A stretch of DNA of 64,000 nucleotides from a virus. Position 1 is the stretch's first letter. Each line of letters begins with the position of its first letter. The notes under the pieces are model-generated. The model ran no database searches and had not been told where the DNA came from. It saw only the letters and a list, made by a program, of their open reading frames with translations. A program made the translations under genes and the position numbers. This document shows, piece after piece, positions 6,230 to 14,267 of the stretch. The DNA lies in the IMG/VR virus record IMGVR_UViG_3300024505_000434, positions 1 through 64,000 of that record; one strand, 5' to 3'.

Positions 6230-6449
6230 TCGGCACTTCGATCAGTTGAAAAATTCTCCAATCTCTGCGATCAGCCACTTTTTTCTTCTTGTTCTCTTCC
6301 TGAACATACTTCAAGAAGCTCTGTGCCTGTTCCATAGTACCGTAGAAGATGTCATTACCGTAAGCATAAGTTCCTACCGAGCCGGTTTCGCCTTCCCAGT
6401 AATGTCCTACTGCGTAGTTAAACTGTTTTGCTTGTTTCTTCTTTGCCAT
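6225..6449 (-). CDS. unknown 74-residue protein
   Basis: A small basic protein starting MAKKKQAKQ with an aromatic, glycine-rich middle (HYWEGETGSVGTYAYGND) and a lysine-rich helix. Its start overlaps the preceding membrane-protein gene by 32 nt. No family recognised. Confidence 0.6.
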   Translation of the reverse strand: MAKKKQAKQFNYAVGHYWEGETGSVGTYAYGNDIFYGTMEQAQSFLKYVQEENKKKKVADRRDWRIFQLIEVPI

Positions 6450-6666
6450 GATTGTCTTTCATATATGGCGGAATCTTTTCAGATTCTTCTTGTGTCATAA
6501 ACCGTTGTGGTTCATGTGCCCAATGTGGCATCCATGACCAACCCCACGACTTCCAATATTTGGCAACTAAGTTATTAGCGATAAGAATACCGCCTAGGAT
6601 TATCAAGAATCCTAAAACTGTTAAAACTGATCCGGCTAAAAATACTGCCGCCTGATCCATATCCAT
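6418..6666 (-). CDS. small inner-membrane protein
   Basis: 82 residues with one strong N-terminal membrane segment (about residues 6-31) and a tryptophan-rich amphipathic stretch (KYWKSWGWSWMPHW) followed by a charged cytoplasmic or periplasmic tail. It lies just downstream of the suppressor-like tRNA. Function unknown; a membrane-anchored phage early protein is the simplest reading. Confidence 0.6.
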   Translation of the reverse strand: MDMDQAAVFLAGSVLTVLGFLIILGGILIANNLVAKYWKSWGWSWMPHWAHEPQRFMTQEESEKIPPYMKDNHGKEETSKTV

Positions 6667-6687
6667 ACTACTTCTCTTTCTTAAAAA

Positions 6688-6761
6688 TGGTGCGCTAGAC
6701 AGGAATCGAACCTGCTATCGGGAGTTTAGAAGTCCCTGCCTATCCATTGAGCTTCAAGCGC
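6688..6761 (-). tRNA. probable amber-suppressor tRNA (CTA)
   Basis: Minus-strand cloverleaf: acceptor GCGCTTG/CTAGCGC, D-arm GCTC-AATGGATA-GGC, T-arm GCAGG-TTCGATT-CCTGT and encoded CCA. The best anticodon stem is GGGAC/CTCCC (four Watson-Crick pairs, closing C-C mismatch), giving loop TTCTAAA and anticodon CTA, which reads UAG. Shifting by one base gives loop CTTCTAA and anticodon TCT (Arg), but then only two Watson-Crick pairs and one wobble remain and base 26 is lost. I favour CTA, with Arg(TCT) as the alternative. Confidence 0.7.
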
Positions 6762-6762
6762 A

Positions 6763-6972
6763 TTATCGTTCCCAAATTGTAGTCATGTTGAGCCAACGTG
6801 CTACGGGTTTAACTACCAGCGGAATCATTAAGCAAAGAATCCAAACCATTTGGATGTATTCTGCTTCTGTAAATTTGTAGGCAATGTTAGCAAAGCCAAC
6901 TACTAGATAAATGGCGGACAGCCAAAAGAGGTAATGTCCGCCACTGCGTTGCCAAAGTAAACGTTTTAACAT
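6763..6972 (-). CDS. small two-pass membrane protein
   Basis: 69 residues with two membrane segments (about 14-32 and 40-57) and basic ends. It ends 2 nt from the tRNA above and begins 1 nt after the SPFH lipoprotein stop, so it is co-transcribed with that gene. It may be a partner of the SPFH protein; no family recognised. Confidence 0.6.
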   Translation of the reverse strand: MLKRLLWQRSGGHYLFWLSAIYLVVGFANIAYKFTEAEYIQMVWILCLMIPLVVKPVARWLNMTTIWER

Positions 6973-6973
6973 A

Positions 6974-7774
6974 TTACTTACCGTTGGTAGTAACAGTAGG
7001 AGTTACAACACCGTTGATAACCAAAGTTTGACCTTTGAAGTTGGCAATAGCATCGGGCAACTTACGCATGGCTTCTGCTTCTGCCTCCGCCTTCAACAAT
7101 GGAATTGCCATCGGATTGGCCTGCATCGATTCGTTACGTTTCTTAGCAGTAGCAACTTTGACTTCTTCGGTCTTGTACTCGTTCTTGGCTTTGACCAATT
7201 CGTTGGCGCTGGCTACAACAGAGTCTGCAGGCACAATGTTACGAATAAGAACTTGTCCAATTACAATAGTACCATCCAACTTTTCTTCAGCCAGTGTACG
7301 AGTAACTTGTTCTTTGATTTCAGTTTCCATTGCTTGACGTGCATCACCCATTTCCAATGCTTCATACTTACGTGCGGCTTTGTAGATAGCATTACGTGAA
7401 GCATTAAAGATGTAATTATACATCAAGTAAACATCGCCATTATGACTAGCGTGGAATGATTTATTTTTTGTATTATAAATCTCGGCCACTTGTGCTTGAT
7501 TGATATTATAAGTAACCAACGCATCAAAGTCCTTCATTGTGCTATTATCTTTAGCCAATGGAGTCATGTCTTCAACTTTGACACTAATTTCCTTAGTTGG
7601 GAATGTAAGTACATCGCCGATAATAGTTTGGTTAAACGAACCAGGAAGCAATTCCTCATTCTTGACCTGCTTGTCAAAACCGACACGGAGACCAACTTCA
7701 CCAGTTTCGATACGAGTACAACCCGTTGCCAAAACTGCGGCGGCAAGAATAGAGAGAGTTAAAATACGCTTCAT
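6974..7774 (-). CDS. SPFH/prohibitin-family lipoprotein
   Basis: 266 residues: a lipoprotein signal with lipobox ATGC (Cys19), a prohibitin-like SPFH domain (about 25-190; GEVGLRVGF, then a long helix-rich region typical of band-7 proteins) and an alanine/glutamate-rich coiled helix (about 190-240). In bacteria HflK/HflC-type SPFH proteins ring the FtsH protease. T4-like marine phages often carry a prohibitin-like gene of unknown role. A link to FtsH control here is inference, supported only by the BI-1 homologue at 28327. Confidence 0.8.
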   Translation of the reverse strand: MKRILTLSILAAAVLATGCTRIETGEVGLRVGFDKQVKNEELLPGSFNQTIIGDVLTFPTKEISVKVEDMTPLAKDNSTMKDFDALVTYNINQAQVAEIYNTKNKSFHASHNGDVYLMYNYIFNASRNAIYKAARKYEALEMGDARQAMETEIKEQVTRTLAEEKLDGTIVIGQVLIRNIVPADSVVASANELVKAKNEYKTEEVKVATAKKRNESMQANPMAIPLLKAEAEAEAMRKLPDAIANFKGQTLVINGVVTPTVTTNGK

Positions 7775-7783
7775 TGTTTTTCC

Positions 7784-7960
7784 TTAAAATAAAATTACGA
7801 TTGCTGTCATCACCATTAGTGCTAACAGTGAAACAATTATACTATAGGCCAATGACTTTGTCAATGACCAACGCTCCTTGCCCTCCATTTTCCTCCAGGT
7901 AGTAATACCTAAATGGATCAGGACGGCAAGGATTGCAAAGACTAGCCAAAGTCTAATCAT
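7784..7960 (-). CDS. 58-residue two-pass membrane protein
   Basis: ATG at 7960 overlaps the rIIB stop (ATGA); the frame ends in TAA at 7784. Two hydrophobic segments (about 4-20 and 40-58) flank a charged loop TWRKMEGKERWSLTKS. Its place directly after rIIA-rIIB suggests a role in the same membrane-associated process. No family recognised. Confidence 0.65.
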   Translation of the reverse strand: MIRLWLVFAILAVLIHLGITTWRKMEGKERWSLTKSLAYSIIVSLLALMVMTAIVILF

Positions 7961-8754
7961 TGTGTTACCTTAAGAGCGGCATCGACTGCGGCCTTAACAG
8001 CGGCATCCAACTGCTCTTGTGTGTAGGCTTCATCCTGGACAGGTGCTTTGAAAGCATCGTCTGGATGTACGCCCAATTCACCAATAACTTCGTAGCGGCA
8101 AGCACGACCCTTAGACGCATTGTAGTCAGTAGGAATGCTTACAACATCACGTGGATTGATCTTAAGGATCACTGTACGTTCACCACCAAAGTGGTCCAAG
8201 TACTCACGTGAGCAGAAGTGCAGACCAGAACTACAAGTGTTTTCGGCCTTGTCGTCAACTTGGTTGCGCTCCATTTCAACAATCTGTCCAACAGAGTTAT
8301 CCATTGTACCACTGTGGCAATCCTTATAGTCCTTACGAACTTTCTTGTATGCCAAGAAGTGACCGTCATTGGTAATTGGCAAATTACCCTTTTCCAAAAA
8401 CTTGTACAGTTCTGTAACAGCACGATGACTTGGGTTGCTCATCAAGTTCTCCATAAACTGAACCATAGGCTCAATTGGGAAACCATCTTGGTACATAGAA
8501 ATAATTCTATCTGCCAATGTGTTGTGGAACTCTTGTCCCTTCCAGTAGAACTTGTCTCCTTGGATAGCGATGTTACCAGCACCATATTCGAGCACAATTT
8601 TCTTTGGCTCAATTACTTCCTGTACTGTGTCCCAGTCACCTGTCTTAATTGCTTCTTTGACTTTCTCATAGGCAATATGAGTAGAAGTAATTGTATGTGG
8701 ATTGTTGTTAATTACAACAACAATATTTTTGCCTTGAATCAAATATGGAAACAT
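7957..8754 (-). CDS. rIIB: rIIB-like protein
   Basis: 265 residues from the ATG at 8754 (MFPYLIQG), which sits right after the rIIA stop; a longer frame to 8778 would begin inside rIIA. The central part (YKFLEKGNLPITNDGHFLAYKKV, described here in pieces, then DCHSGTMDNSVG and CSSGLHFCS) is characteristic of T4 rIIB homologues. In T4, rIIA and rIIB are membrane-associated and block lambda-type exclusion; the biochemical role is unsettled. The adjacent rIIA confirms the pair. Confidence 0.88.
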   Translation of the reverse strand: MFPYLIQGKNIVVVINNNPHTITSTHIAYEKVKEAIKTGDWDTVQEVIEPKKIVLEYGAGNIAIQGDKFYWKGQEFHNTLADRIISMYQDGFPIEPMVQFMENLMSNPSHRAVTELYKFLEKGNLPITNDGHFLAYKKVRKDYKDCHSGTMDNSVGQIVEMERNQVDDKAENTCSSGLHFCSREYLDHFGGERTVILKINPRDVVSIPTDYNASKGRACRYEVIGELGVHPDDAFKAPVQDEAYTQEQLDAAVKAAVDAALKVTQ

Positions 8755-8755
8755 T

Positions 8756-10918
8756 TTAAACACCTTTCTGTGTGTCAATCAAATTAACGTACTCAGCAAC
8801 TTCATGATTTGGCGCACTACGCAAGTATGCCAACAACGGATAACGCTTACTAATGGTTGCACATTCATCAGTAAACTTCTGCACTTGAGCTTCTGGACTA
8901 AAGGTTACACCAGGAGCATAACGATTGCACAAACGCTTCAAACTTTGTTCACTGTACTTAATCTTTTCATAGCCCTTGAACTGTTTTACCAATTCAACAT
9001 ACGGACTATTTTTGTTAGTAACATTAAACATGATGCTTTCATTATACTGCAACAGGTTGAAATTGTCAACAGCCTGCAATACCAAACTCATAACAAGTTT
9101 ATTATCAATTGGCTTGCTCAAAACACTAACAATGTGCTCTTCAATGTTGACCCAATTCTTTTGAGTCTTAATAAACTCAATGTCGCCTTTACGCACACCG
9201 TAGATTGTAGTCTTCAAACCAGTTAAACCACAGTCTTTCAAATCGTTGTAAAACTCTTTGACGTTGCTCATACCATACTTACTTTGAACTTCAAAACCGC
9301 TCAAAGGCAAGTAGTAGTAAGTAGTAGCATCATCAAAACTGTCAGCCTTACCAGCATCACGCCAAACCATTTCGCGTTCACGATAGTAGCCACCTGTGCC
9401 ACGTTCTTGCAAACACAAGATTGTAACGTTCTTTGCCAAACCAACTTGACGTTCTTTCTTCGACAACGAACTGGCTTTTACAATACGATCCTCTGGAGGA
9501 TTAGCAATAGCCTTAAAGAACGCCTTAGTGTTCATGACTTTGTCTTTGTTTAATTTATCTAAGACAAAGACTGTAGCACTATTGTCTGGCTTAGTTTCAC
9601 GATAGTGGAACTTGGCACGTTCAAGGGCACCGATATTGGTATCATTAACGATAAACTGTACACGGTCCTCTACAGTAATGCCCCAGTAGGCAAACATATC
9701 GTAATGCCCTTGAGCGTTCTTGTTATCACTGTATTGTGTGTCAGCCTTACGGTTAGGATATGCCTTAGTGTGCTTGGCATAGTTAAAACCTCTGATAACG
9801 ATGTTGTATTTCTTAGCAAGATCTTCAACACCCATTTTGAAAGTCTTAGTACCGCCGTAACGGCTGTCATCGAATGTAGACAGGTTAGTGTCTGCTACAT
9901 ACTTCTTAACCGCCGCTTGCCACAAACCATTATGATACTTCTTAGTCAAGAAGATAGCACGATCCCACAGGTTAGGAATAGCATCTGCTTCTTTGGCTAC
10001 GTGAACAGCCAACTGAGCATTTACTGCCTCTAACTTGCGCTTGATGGCATCTACAGTCTGAGGAATGTATGACAAACCTTCACGGCTTGCTTGGAAGTCT
10101 AATTCGCCAATAGCAAAGTGCATTTCCAAACCACAGTTCAACAACAGGCGCAATTCGCCCATAGCCTGTTCTGTGTTAGGAACATCTATAGGATAGGCAA
10201 TATTGCCCATGATGGCTACAGCACGACGGTGTCCGTCTGTGTATGAGTGAACGCCTGGAATGATATCCTTAGCATCATATTCTACATCACGGAAACGGAA
10301 GTCGCTGACACCGCTGATAACTGGGCGCAGAGCAAAATAAGTGTAGACATATCGTGCTTCTTCTTGGAACTTACTAAAGTCCCAACGGTCACTGACTGAG
10401 AATTTAACTTCGACACCGTCGGGTTCGCTGGTTTGTTCTTCACCCATCTTGGCAATACTAGGCACACCTGCTTCGTTAATAAAAGCAGAGTAAACACCTT
10501 TAACGCCGTCTTTGATTGCGGTTACCGTGAAGTTATCTGTATAACTAAAAGGACTCTTAGAACCCAAACCTAATGCGCCGATAAAATCGTTGCTGTTGGT
10601 CTTAGTACTTTCAAAGTATGTGGTATAGATGTTTGTAACTTGTTCGTGGCTCAAACCAGTACCATAGTCACGAATACTAAACCAAGGTTCCAATTGGTTG
10701 GGCAAGTGTACATCAAAAGGAGTATCTTGTTTGCCTGCGGCAGTATGGCTATCTACTGCGTTACAACTCAGTTCACGGATGATAGCACGGATCTTGTTAG
10801 CATACAAGCCTGAACTCAAAATGTTAAATGCCTTAGCAGAGTTGCGAATACGGAACTCGCCCACTTCACTTACATTACTCAAAATTGCTTCGTTTTGCGG
10901 AGCATTGTTAATAATCAT
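8756..10918 (-). CDS. rIIA: rIIA-like GHKL ATPase protein
   Basis: About 720 residues from ATG at 10918 (MIINNAPQNE), close to T4 rIIA (725). The N-terminal 200 residues carry a GHKL ATPase fold: the N-box IIRELSCNAVDSH with its Glu and Asn, and a G1-type box DYGTGLS. The remainder is helical and poorly conserved. It is transcribed from a perfect sigma70 promoter about 40 bp upstream and followed immediately by rIIB. In T4 the pair provides membrane integrity and resistance to prophage exclusion. Confidence 0.88.
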   Translation of the reverse strand: MIINNAPQNEAILSNVSEVGEFRIRNSAKAFNILSSGLYANKIRAIIRELSCNAVDSHTAAGKQDTPFDVHLPNQLEPWFSIRDYGTGLSHEQVTNIYTTYFESTKTNSNDFIGALGLGSKSPFSYTDNFTVTAIKDGVKGVYSAFINEAGVPSIAKMGEEQTSEPDGVEVKFSVSDRWDFSKFQEEARYVYTYFALRPVISGVSDFRFRDVEYDAKDIIPGVHSYTDGHRRAVAIMGNIAYPIDVPNTEQAMGELRLLLNCGLEMHFAIGELDFQASREGLSYIPQTVDAIKRKLEAVNAQLAVHVAKEADAIPNLWDRAIFLTKKYHNGLWQAAVKKYVADTNLSTFDDSRYGGTKTFKMGVEDLAKKYNIVIRGFNYAKHTKAYPNRKADTQYSDNKNAQGHYDMFAYWGITVEDRVQFIVNDTNIGALERAKFHYRETKPDNSATVFVLDKLNKDKVMNTKAFFKAIANPPEDRIVKASSLSKKERQVGLAKNVTILCLQERGTGGYYREREMVWRDAGKADSFDDATTYYYLPLSGFEVQSKYGMSNVKEFYNDLKDCGLTGLKTTIYGVRKGDIEFIKTQKNWVNIEEHIVSVLSKPIDNKLVMSLVLQAVDNFNLLQYNESIMFNVTNKNSPYVELVKQFKGYEKIKYSEQSLKRLCNRYAPGVTFSPEAQVQKFTDECATISKRYPLLAYLRSAPNHEVAEYVNLIDTQKGV

Positions 10919-10958
10919 CTTTAGCCTTTCTGCGCCTAGTTGTTTACTGTATGTGTAT

Positions 10959-10987
10959 ATTATAGCAAATGAACTGTGGTCTGTCAA
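10959..10987 (-). promoter_or_regulatory. consensus sigma70 promoter of rIIA-rIIB
   Basis: Minus strand TTGACA (10982-10987), 17-bp spacer, TATAAT (10959-10964). Perfect match to consensus, which implies early expression of the rII operon. Confidence 0.8.
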
Positions 10988-11026
10988 CTGTCGATGAGTC
11001 CAAAATATGAACCCATCGACACAAGA

Positions 11027-11218
11027 TTAACCAATTTGATCTATGCGGGCTCTCCAATAGATCTCATAAGTGCCTTGATTACAGGCTTCTGCGTAGGTTT
11101 CGGCCTCTTCGCGGGTAGTGAAGAATTTGGTTTCTTCTGGGCAAGGACGCTGTCCCCATCCTGCTTCGTACTCAGTTACGGTGACTTTGTACAGGGTGCT
11201 AACTCTAACTTCGGACAT
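11027..11218 (-). CDS. unknown 63-residue protein
   Basis: A small acidic protein (MSEVRVSTLYKV...) with a predicted beta hairpin followed by an amphipathic helix (TTREEAETYAEACN). It has its own sigma70-type promoter at 11246-11274 and a good AAGGAG upstream of the ATG. No family recognised. Confidence 0.6.
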   Translation of the reverse strand: MSEVRVSTLYKVTVTEYEAGWGQRPCPEETKFFTTREEAETYAEACNQGTYEIYWRARIDQIG

Positions 11219-11245
11219 TTTGGGCTCCTTTCTTACTAGGCTTTT

Positions 11246-11274
11246 AGTATAAGCGATCTAGTAAGAAATGTCAA
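11246..11274 (-). promoter_or_regulatory. sigma70-type promoter
   Basis: Minus strand TTGACA (11269-11274), 17-bp spacer, TATACT (11246-11251), upstream of the 63-residue gene. Confidence 0.7.
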
Positions 11275-11284
11275 TCGTAAAAAA

Positions 11285-11306
11285 GGTGTTGTATTTCTAC
11301 AACACC
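11285..11306 (-). terminator. rho-independent terminator
   Basis: Perfect nine-base-pair stem GGTGTTGTA/TACAACACC with GAAA loop followed by TTTTTT on the minus strand, just after the AAA ATPase gene. Confidence 0.9.
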
Positions 11307-11313
11307 CTTGCGC

Positions 11314-12393
11314 TTAAAAAGCGTCCCAGTAAGAGTAAGTCTTCTCTTTAACTTTGGTAAGGATAAGGCTTGCACCTTCCTTGTTAGTGAACACGTACTT
11401 GGTACCATTGTCATCAATCTTCTTCAACTCGTCCGGAGTGAATCGGATACCCTGCCAATCCCAATCTTCGTCACCAGTTTCTTCGTCACGTTCAATAACC
11501 TTGTAAGAAATGTTGACATTCTTGTTAAGAGGATTGCCTTCCCATTCCTTGTCTTCAAAATTGTTTTCTTTGACTTCTTCGCCATTGATAACCAACTTGA
11601 TTGCATAACGAGAAGTCGAACCGTATTCTGGTTTGGCATTCAGCATAGTCATTGCTTCCTGCGGAGTTTCGTCGAAACGATTCATTTCTTCAACCAATGC
11701 CTTCAGCATGTCAAAGTTGAATTGGTCAAACGTACCAGCAATACCTACAATCTTTTCAATGTGTTCTTTGTTTTGAAGATTGTCCATGCAGTATTCACGA
11801 ATGAAGTCTGCATCCAAGCCCTTATACTCAAGGCTGTAATAAACACGACCAGGACGATTACGCATATGGCTATTAACACGCCATTTGTCGTTACAAGTAA
11901 GCACAAACAACTTTTTGGTTGGGTACACACCGTCCAGCAGAGTCAGCATCTGTTCTTGCTCGTGTTCATCATAGACTTTTTCAAATTCATCAAACACTAC
12001 AATTACAGGTTGTTCAATACTTTGAATGAACGCATTGAATTGGTCTCCACACCAAGGAGCATTGATTACAATAGTAGGAATACCTTTGTCATATCCCTTG
12101 ACAGAAAGCATCTTAGCCAATAGTGTTTTGCCAGAACCTTTTTCACCAGTAAGCATTACGCCAGTAGTACTGGGACGATCCTCAAACGCATAAAGAATAC
12201 GGTCGGCACGTTTGTTTGTATCGCCGTAAATCTTGCCTTTGATTTCGAACTTGTCAATTGTTTCAAGAAACAACTGCCCAGACATCTCGTCCTTTTTAAC
12301 GACATAGTTACCAGCCGGCAACTTCTCTTGAATATCAAGTGCTTCTTTTTTGGATACTCGGTAAGTGCTACCTTGCTTTAGGAAATAGGTCAT
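11314..12393 (-). CDS. AAA-family ATPase
   Basis: 359 residues. Walker A GEKGSGKTLLAK lies near residue 83 and Walker B VIVVFDEFEKV near 130, followed by a sensor-type asparagine (LTCND) and an arginine-rich region (RNRPGRVYYSL), so the ATPase is intact. The C-terminal third is acidic and probably substrate- or partner-specific. Its own sigma70 promoter (12430-12458) and terminator make it a single-gene early unit. Similar stand-alone AAA proteins occur in T4-like marine phages without a defined role. Confidence 0.8.
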   Translation of the reverse strand: MTYFLKQGSTYRVSKKEALDIQEKLPAGNYVVKKDEMSGQLFLETIDKFEIKGKIYGDTNKRADRILYAFEDRPSTTGVMLTGEKGSGKTLLAKMLSVKGYDKGIPTIVINAPWCGDQFNAFIQSIEQPVIVVFDEFEKVYDEHEQEQMLTLLDGVYPTKKLFVLTCNDKWRVNSHMRNRPGRVYYSLEYKGLDADFIREYCMDNLQNKEHIEKIVGIAGTFDQFNFDMLKALVEEMNRFDETPQEAMTMLNAKPEYGSTSRYAIKLVINGEEVKENNFEDKEWEGNPLNKNVNISYKVIERDEETGDEDWDWQGIRFTPDELKKIDDNGTKYVFTNKEGASLILTKVKEKTYSYWDAF

Positions 12394-12429
12394 GTGATCT
12401 TTCTATGAAATAAAACTGCGATACTGTGT

Positions 12430-12458
12430 ATTATAGGCTCGGACAGGGCATCTGTCAA
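12430..12458 (-). promoter_or_regulatory. consensus sigma70 promoter
   Basis: Minus strand TTGACA (12453-12458), 17-bp spacer, TATAAT (12430-12435), about 40 bp before the AAA ATPase gene. Confidence 0.8.
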
Positions 12459-12476
12459 TGTGTTTGGTAAAATAAA

Positions 12477-12496
12477 AAAGGGCCCGAAGGCCCTTT
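12477..12496 (-). terminator. terminator of the tmRNA gene
   Basis: AAAGGGCC-TTCG-GGCCCTTT followed by TTTATTTT on the minus strand; identical stem to that at 4034-4053. Confidence 0.85.
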
Positions 12497-12499
12497 GGT

Positions 12500-12829
12500 T
12501 GTTTGGGTTACAAGGTAAGTCCTACCCCGGAGTTGCAGTTTCTTAGGCTGCTACTAGACCATTGTCGGCTGTGAAGCCTTCAACAGTGAAGTACTCAAAT
12601 GTAGATGCGTTTGCATTTACTAGTTTTGCTTGATTTACGGTCATCGCCTACCGTGTTGCCGTCTCTACTATCTACCCCTGTCGAAACCATGGCAGGCCCA
12701 TCATAAAAACACAATACCAAAGTAAATTTACAATGAATACCAAAGTAAATTTATGTCCTTATGGTGGACCTGGCGGGAGTCGAACCCGCGTCCAGAAGTC
12801 CTTCGCTTTGAAGGGATTACAACAATTCT
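12500..12829 (-). ncRNA. ssrA: circularly permuted two-piece tmRNA
   Basis: The acceptor piece comes first in transcription (12829 to 12762): GGACGCGGG-TTCGACT-CCCGCC then CAGGTCC, A and CCA, the hallmark tmRNA 3' end. After about 60 AT-rich bases the coding piece begins at 12699 with GGGCCTG and the conserved GGTTTCGACA. Its first seven bases pair with CAGGTCC of the acceptor piece (six Watson-Crick pairs and one G-U), which proves the permutation. The tag frame (12614-12543) begins GCA AAC GC (Ala-Asn-Ala), is 23 codons long and ends Gly-Leu-Val-Ala-Ala-TAA. Known permuted tmRNAs occur in alpha- and some betaproteobacteria and cyanobacteria. The piece ends other than 12762 and 12699 are approximate. 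Confidence 0.9.
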
Positions 12830-13408
12830 TTAAACGCCTGCCTTTGCTAATGTGCCAAATATCCAAGGTTTTGGATCTAAGTCAATTGTCCAAGATGTCG
12901 GTTCATTTCTCATATCTTTTTTGTACACAATATTTATTTGGTCGTGTGTTAGTTTGACTAAGAAGCCGTCTGTTAATTGTTTTAGATTAGCCTTAACTGT
13001 TGCGTAATCTACAAAGGCAACAGCGAATGTTCCTTTAATTTGGACTATCATTAAATGATTAAAAACTTTGTCTAGTGTAGTTCTTTGATTCTTACTTTCG
13101 TAAACATTTTTTAATTTAAGACTGATTGTCTTTTTAGGAGTTCCTGACTTTGCGTAGAACAAAGGTTCGTTGCCAGTTTTAACTTCTACGTCGCCATTGG
13201 TCCAATCGGTAAATTTTATATCGTAATCGCGAACGTCAGTCCACTCGATGTTCTTTTTATGATTAGATAATTGCATTGCCGCAATAATGAATTTTTCTTT
13301 CATCATTCGATTTGTGGATTCATTTAATACTGTCTGATGACAGATGTTATTACAAGCATCTGAAAACTTGTCAATATCTACCCAATCTAAAAATTCATTG
13401 TACTGCAT
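12830..13408 (-). CDS. unknown 192-residue protein
   Basis: A soluble, lysine-rich protein whose stop abuts the tmRNA acceptor piece. Around residues 70-100 it has the pattern DVEVKTGN...ISLKLKN, which could be the acidic and lysine residues of a PD-(D/E)xK nuclease core, but the evidence is thin. ATG at 13408 lies 3 nt after the stop of the 31-residue membrane protein. Confidence 0.6.
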   Translation of the reverse strand: MQYNEFLDWVDIDKFSDACNNICHQTVLNESTNRMMKEKFIIAAMQLSNHKKNIEWTDVRDYDIKFTDWTNGDVEVKTGNEPLFYAKSGTPKKTISLKLKNVYESKNQRTTLDKVFNHLMIVQIKGTFAVAFVDYATVKANLKQLTDGFLVKLTHDQINIVYKKDMRNEPTSWTIDLDPKPWIFGTLAKAGV

Positions 13409-13410
13409 TG

Positions 13411-13506
13411 TTATTCGCCATCTGGAAATTTATCGTGCCAGTCCATGATCCACCAAATGACCCAACCGACCACTGCGGCGATAATTAACCAGAACAGCAA
13501 CGTCAT
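13411..13506 (-). CDS. 31-residue membrane peptide
   Basis: ATG at 13506 overlaps the preceding TGA (ATGA), TAA at 13411. One tryptophan-rich membrane segment (MTLLFWLIIAAVVGWVIWWI) and an acidic tail. It is too tightly coupled to both neighbours to be chance. Function unknown. Confidence 0.6.
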   Translation of the reverse strand: MTLLFWLIIAAVVGWVIWWIMDWHDKFPDGE

Positions 13507-13688
13507 AATAAATCTAAGTCCTTCTTAAATTTTTCAATTTCATCTTTAAGATGTAATTTTTCTTTTTTAAGATTACTTACTGCTTTGTCGTCTTGGTATC
13601 TATTAAACTCTTCTTGAATTAAACGATCCAATTCGTCGTGCTTCTTTTGTAAATGCTTAATGTGGTGTTGAATTTTTTCACGATCCAT
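13503..13688 (-). CDS. DUF465/YdcH-like coiled-coil protein
   Basis: 61 residues, all helical: HLQKKHDELDRLI at the N-terminus and LKKEKLHLKDEIEK at the C-terminus match the DUF465 (YdcH) pattern of small proteobacterial helical-hairpin proteins of unknown function. It overlaps the upstream gene by 11 nt and the downstream one by 4 nt. Confidence 0.65.
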   Translation of the reverse strand: MDREKIQHHIKHLQKKHDELDRLIQEEFNRYQDDKAVSNLKKEKLHLKDEIEKFKKDLDLL

Positions 13689-13887
13689 TGCTACTCCTAT
13701 TCATTGCATTTCTAATTATATCAAGTTCGCTTTTTAAACGACTGCGTTCTCGATTTATATACTCAACGCTTTCCTGTAACAGTCGAACCTGCTCTTGAAG
13801 TTGTCGAACCTGTTGCTCCAGCGGAAGAAGATTTGGATCTTTTTCATGTACATGAATCTTTACTTCTTCACTGTATGCTGGAATCAT
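13678..13887 (-). CDS. short coiled-coil protein
   Basis: 69 residues with heptad-type repeats of Gln/Leu/Arg (LEQQVRQLQEQVRLLQ) through the middle, indicating a dimeric coiled coil. Overlaps the upstream stop as ATGA. No family recognised. Confidence 0.6.
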   Translation of the reverse strand: MIPAYSEEVKIHVHEKDPNLLPLEQQVRQLQEQVRLLQESVEYINRERSRLKSELDIIRNAMNRSSNGS

Positions 13888-14267
13888 TGTGCTACTTCCT
13901 CTTTTGCTGGCTCTTCTGCCGGTGCTTCTGTATTTACTTCAGGCTTAGGAGCTCTTGCTTCAAATCCACTGAGTAAGTTGGCTCTTGCAGTTTGGACTAT
14001 TGTATCTAATTCTGCATCACTAACACGACCTCTAGTAAATTCTTTTAGTACATCAGCAAAGGCCGCCCCAACTACTGCGGCAATATCTGCTACTGTACCA
14101 ATTGGCTTGCCTTCATTATGTTTTACTAATACTGCGGTTCTGCCATAGATGAAATGCTGAATGTCGCGATCCAATGTTACTAGTACATCTGGTGTAGGAT
14201 CGTTCATTAACTCCTTGAGCATATGAGCGAATGTTGCTACATCGCGTTTGATTTCTTTTTTATCCAT
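13884..14267 (-). CDS. unknown helical protein
   Basis: 127 residues, mostly helical, with an acidic Ala/Pro/Glu-rich tail (last 25 residues). The start overlaps the preceding stop as TAATG. Part of a run of five translationally coupled small genes (14467 to 13411). No family recognised. Confidence 0.6.
   Translation of the reverse strand: MDKKEIKRDVATFAHMLKELMNDPTPDVLVTLDRDIQHFIYGRTAVLVKHNEGKPIGTVADIAAVVGAAFADVLKEFTRGRVSDAELDTIVQTARANLLSGFEARAPKPEVNTEAPAEEPAKEEVAQ

Noticed and set aside
8804-10033. Long plus-strand frames
   Set aside because: Antisense to rIIA, no ribosome-binding sites, unusual composition.
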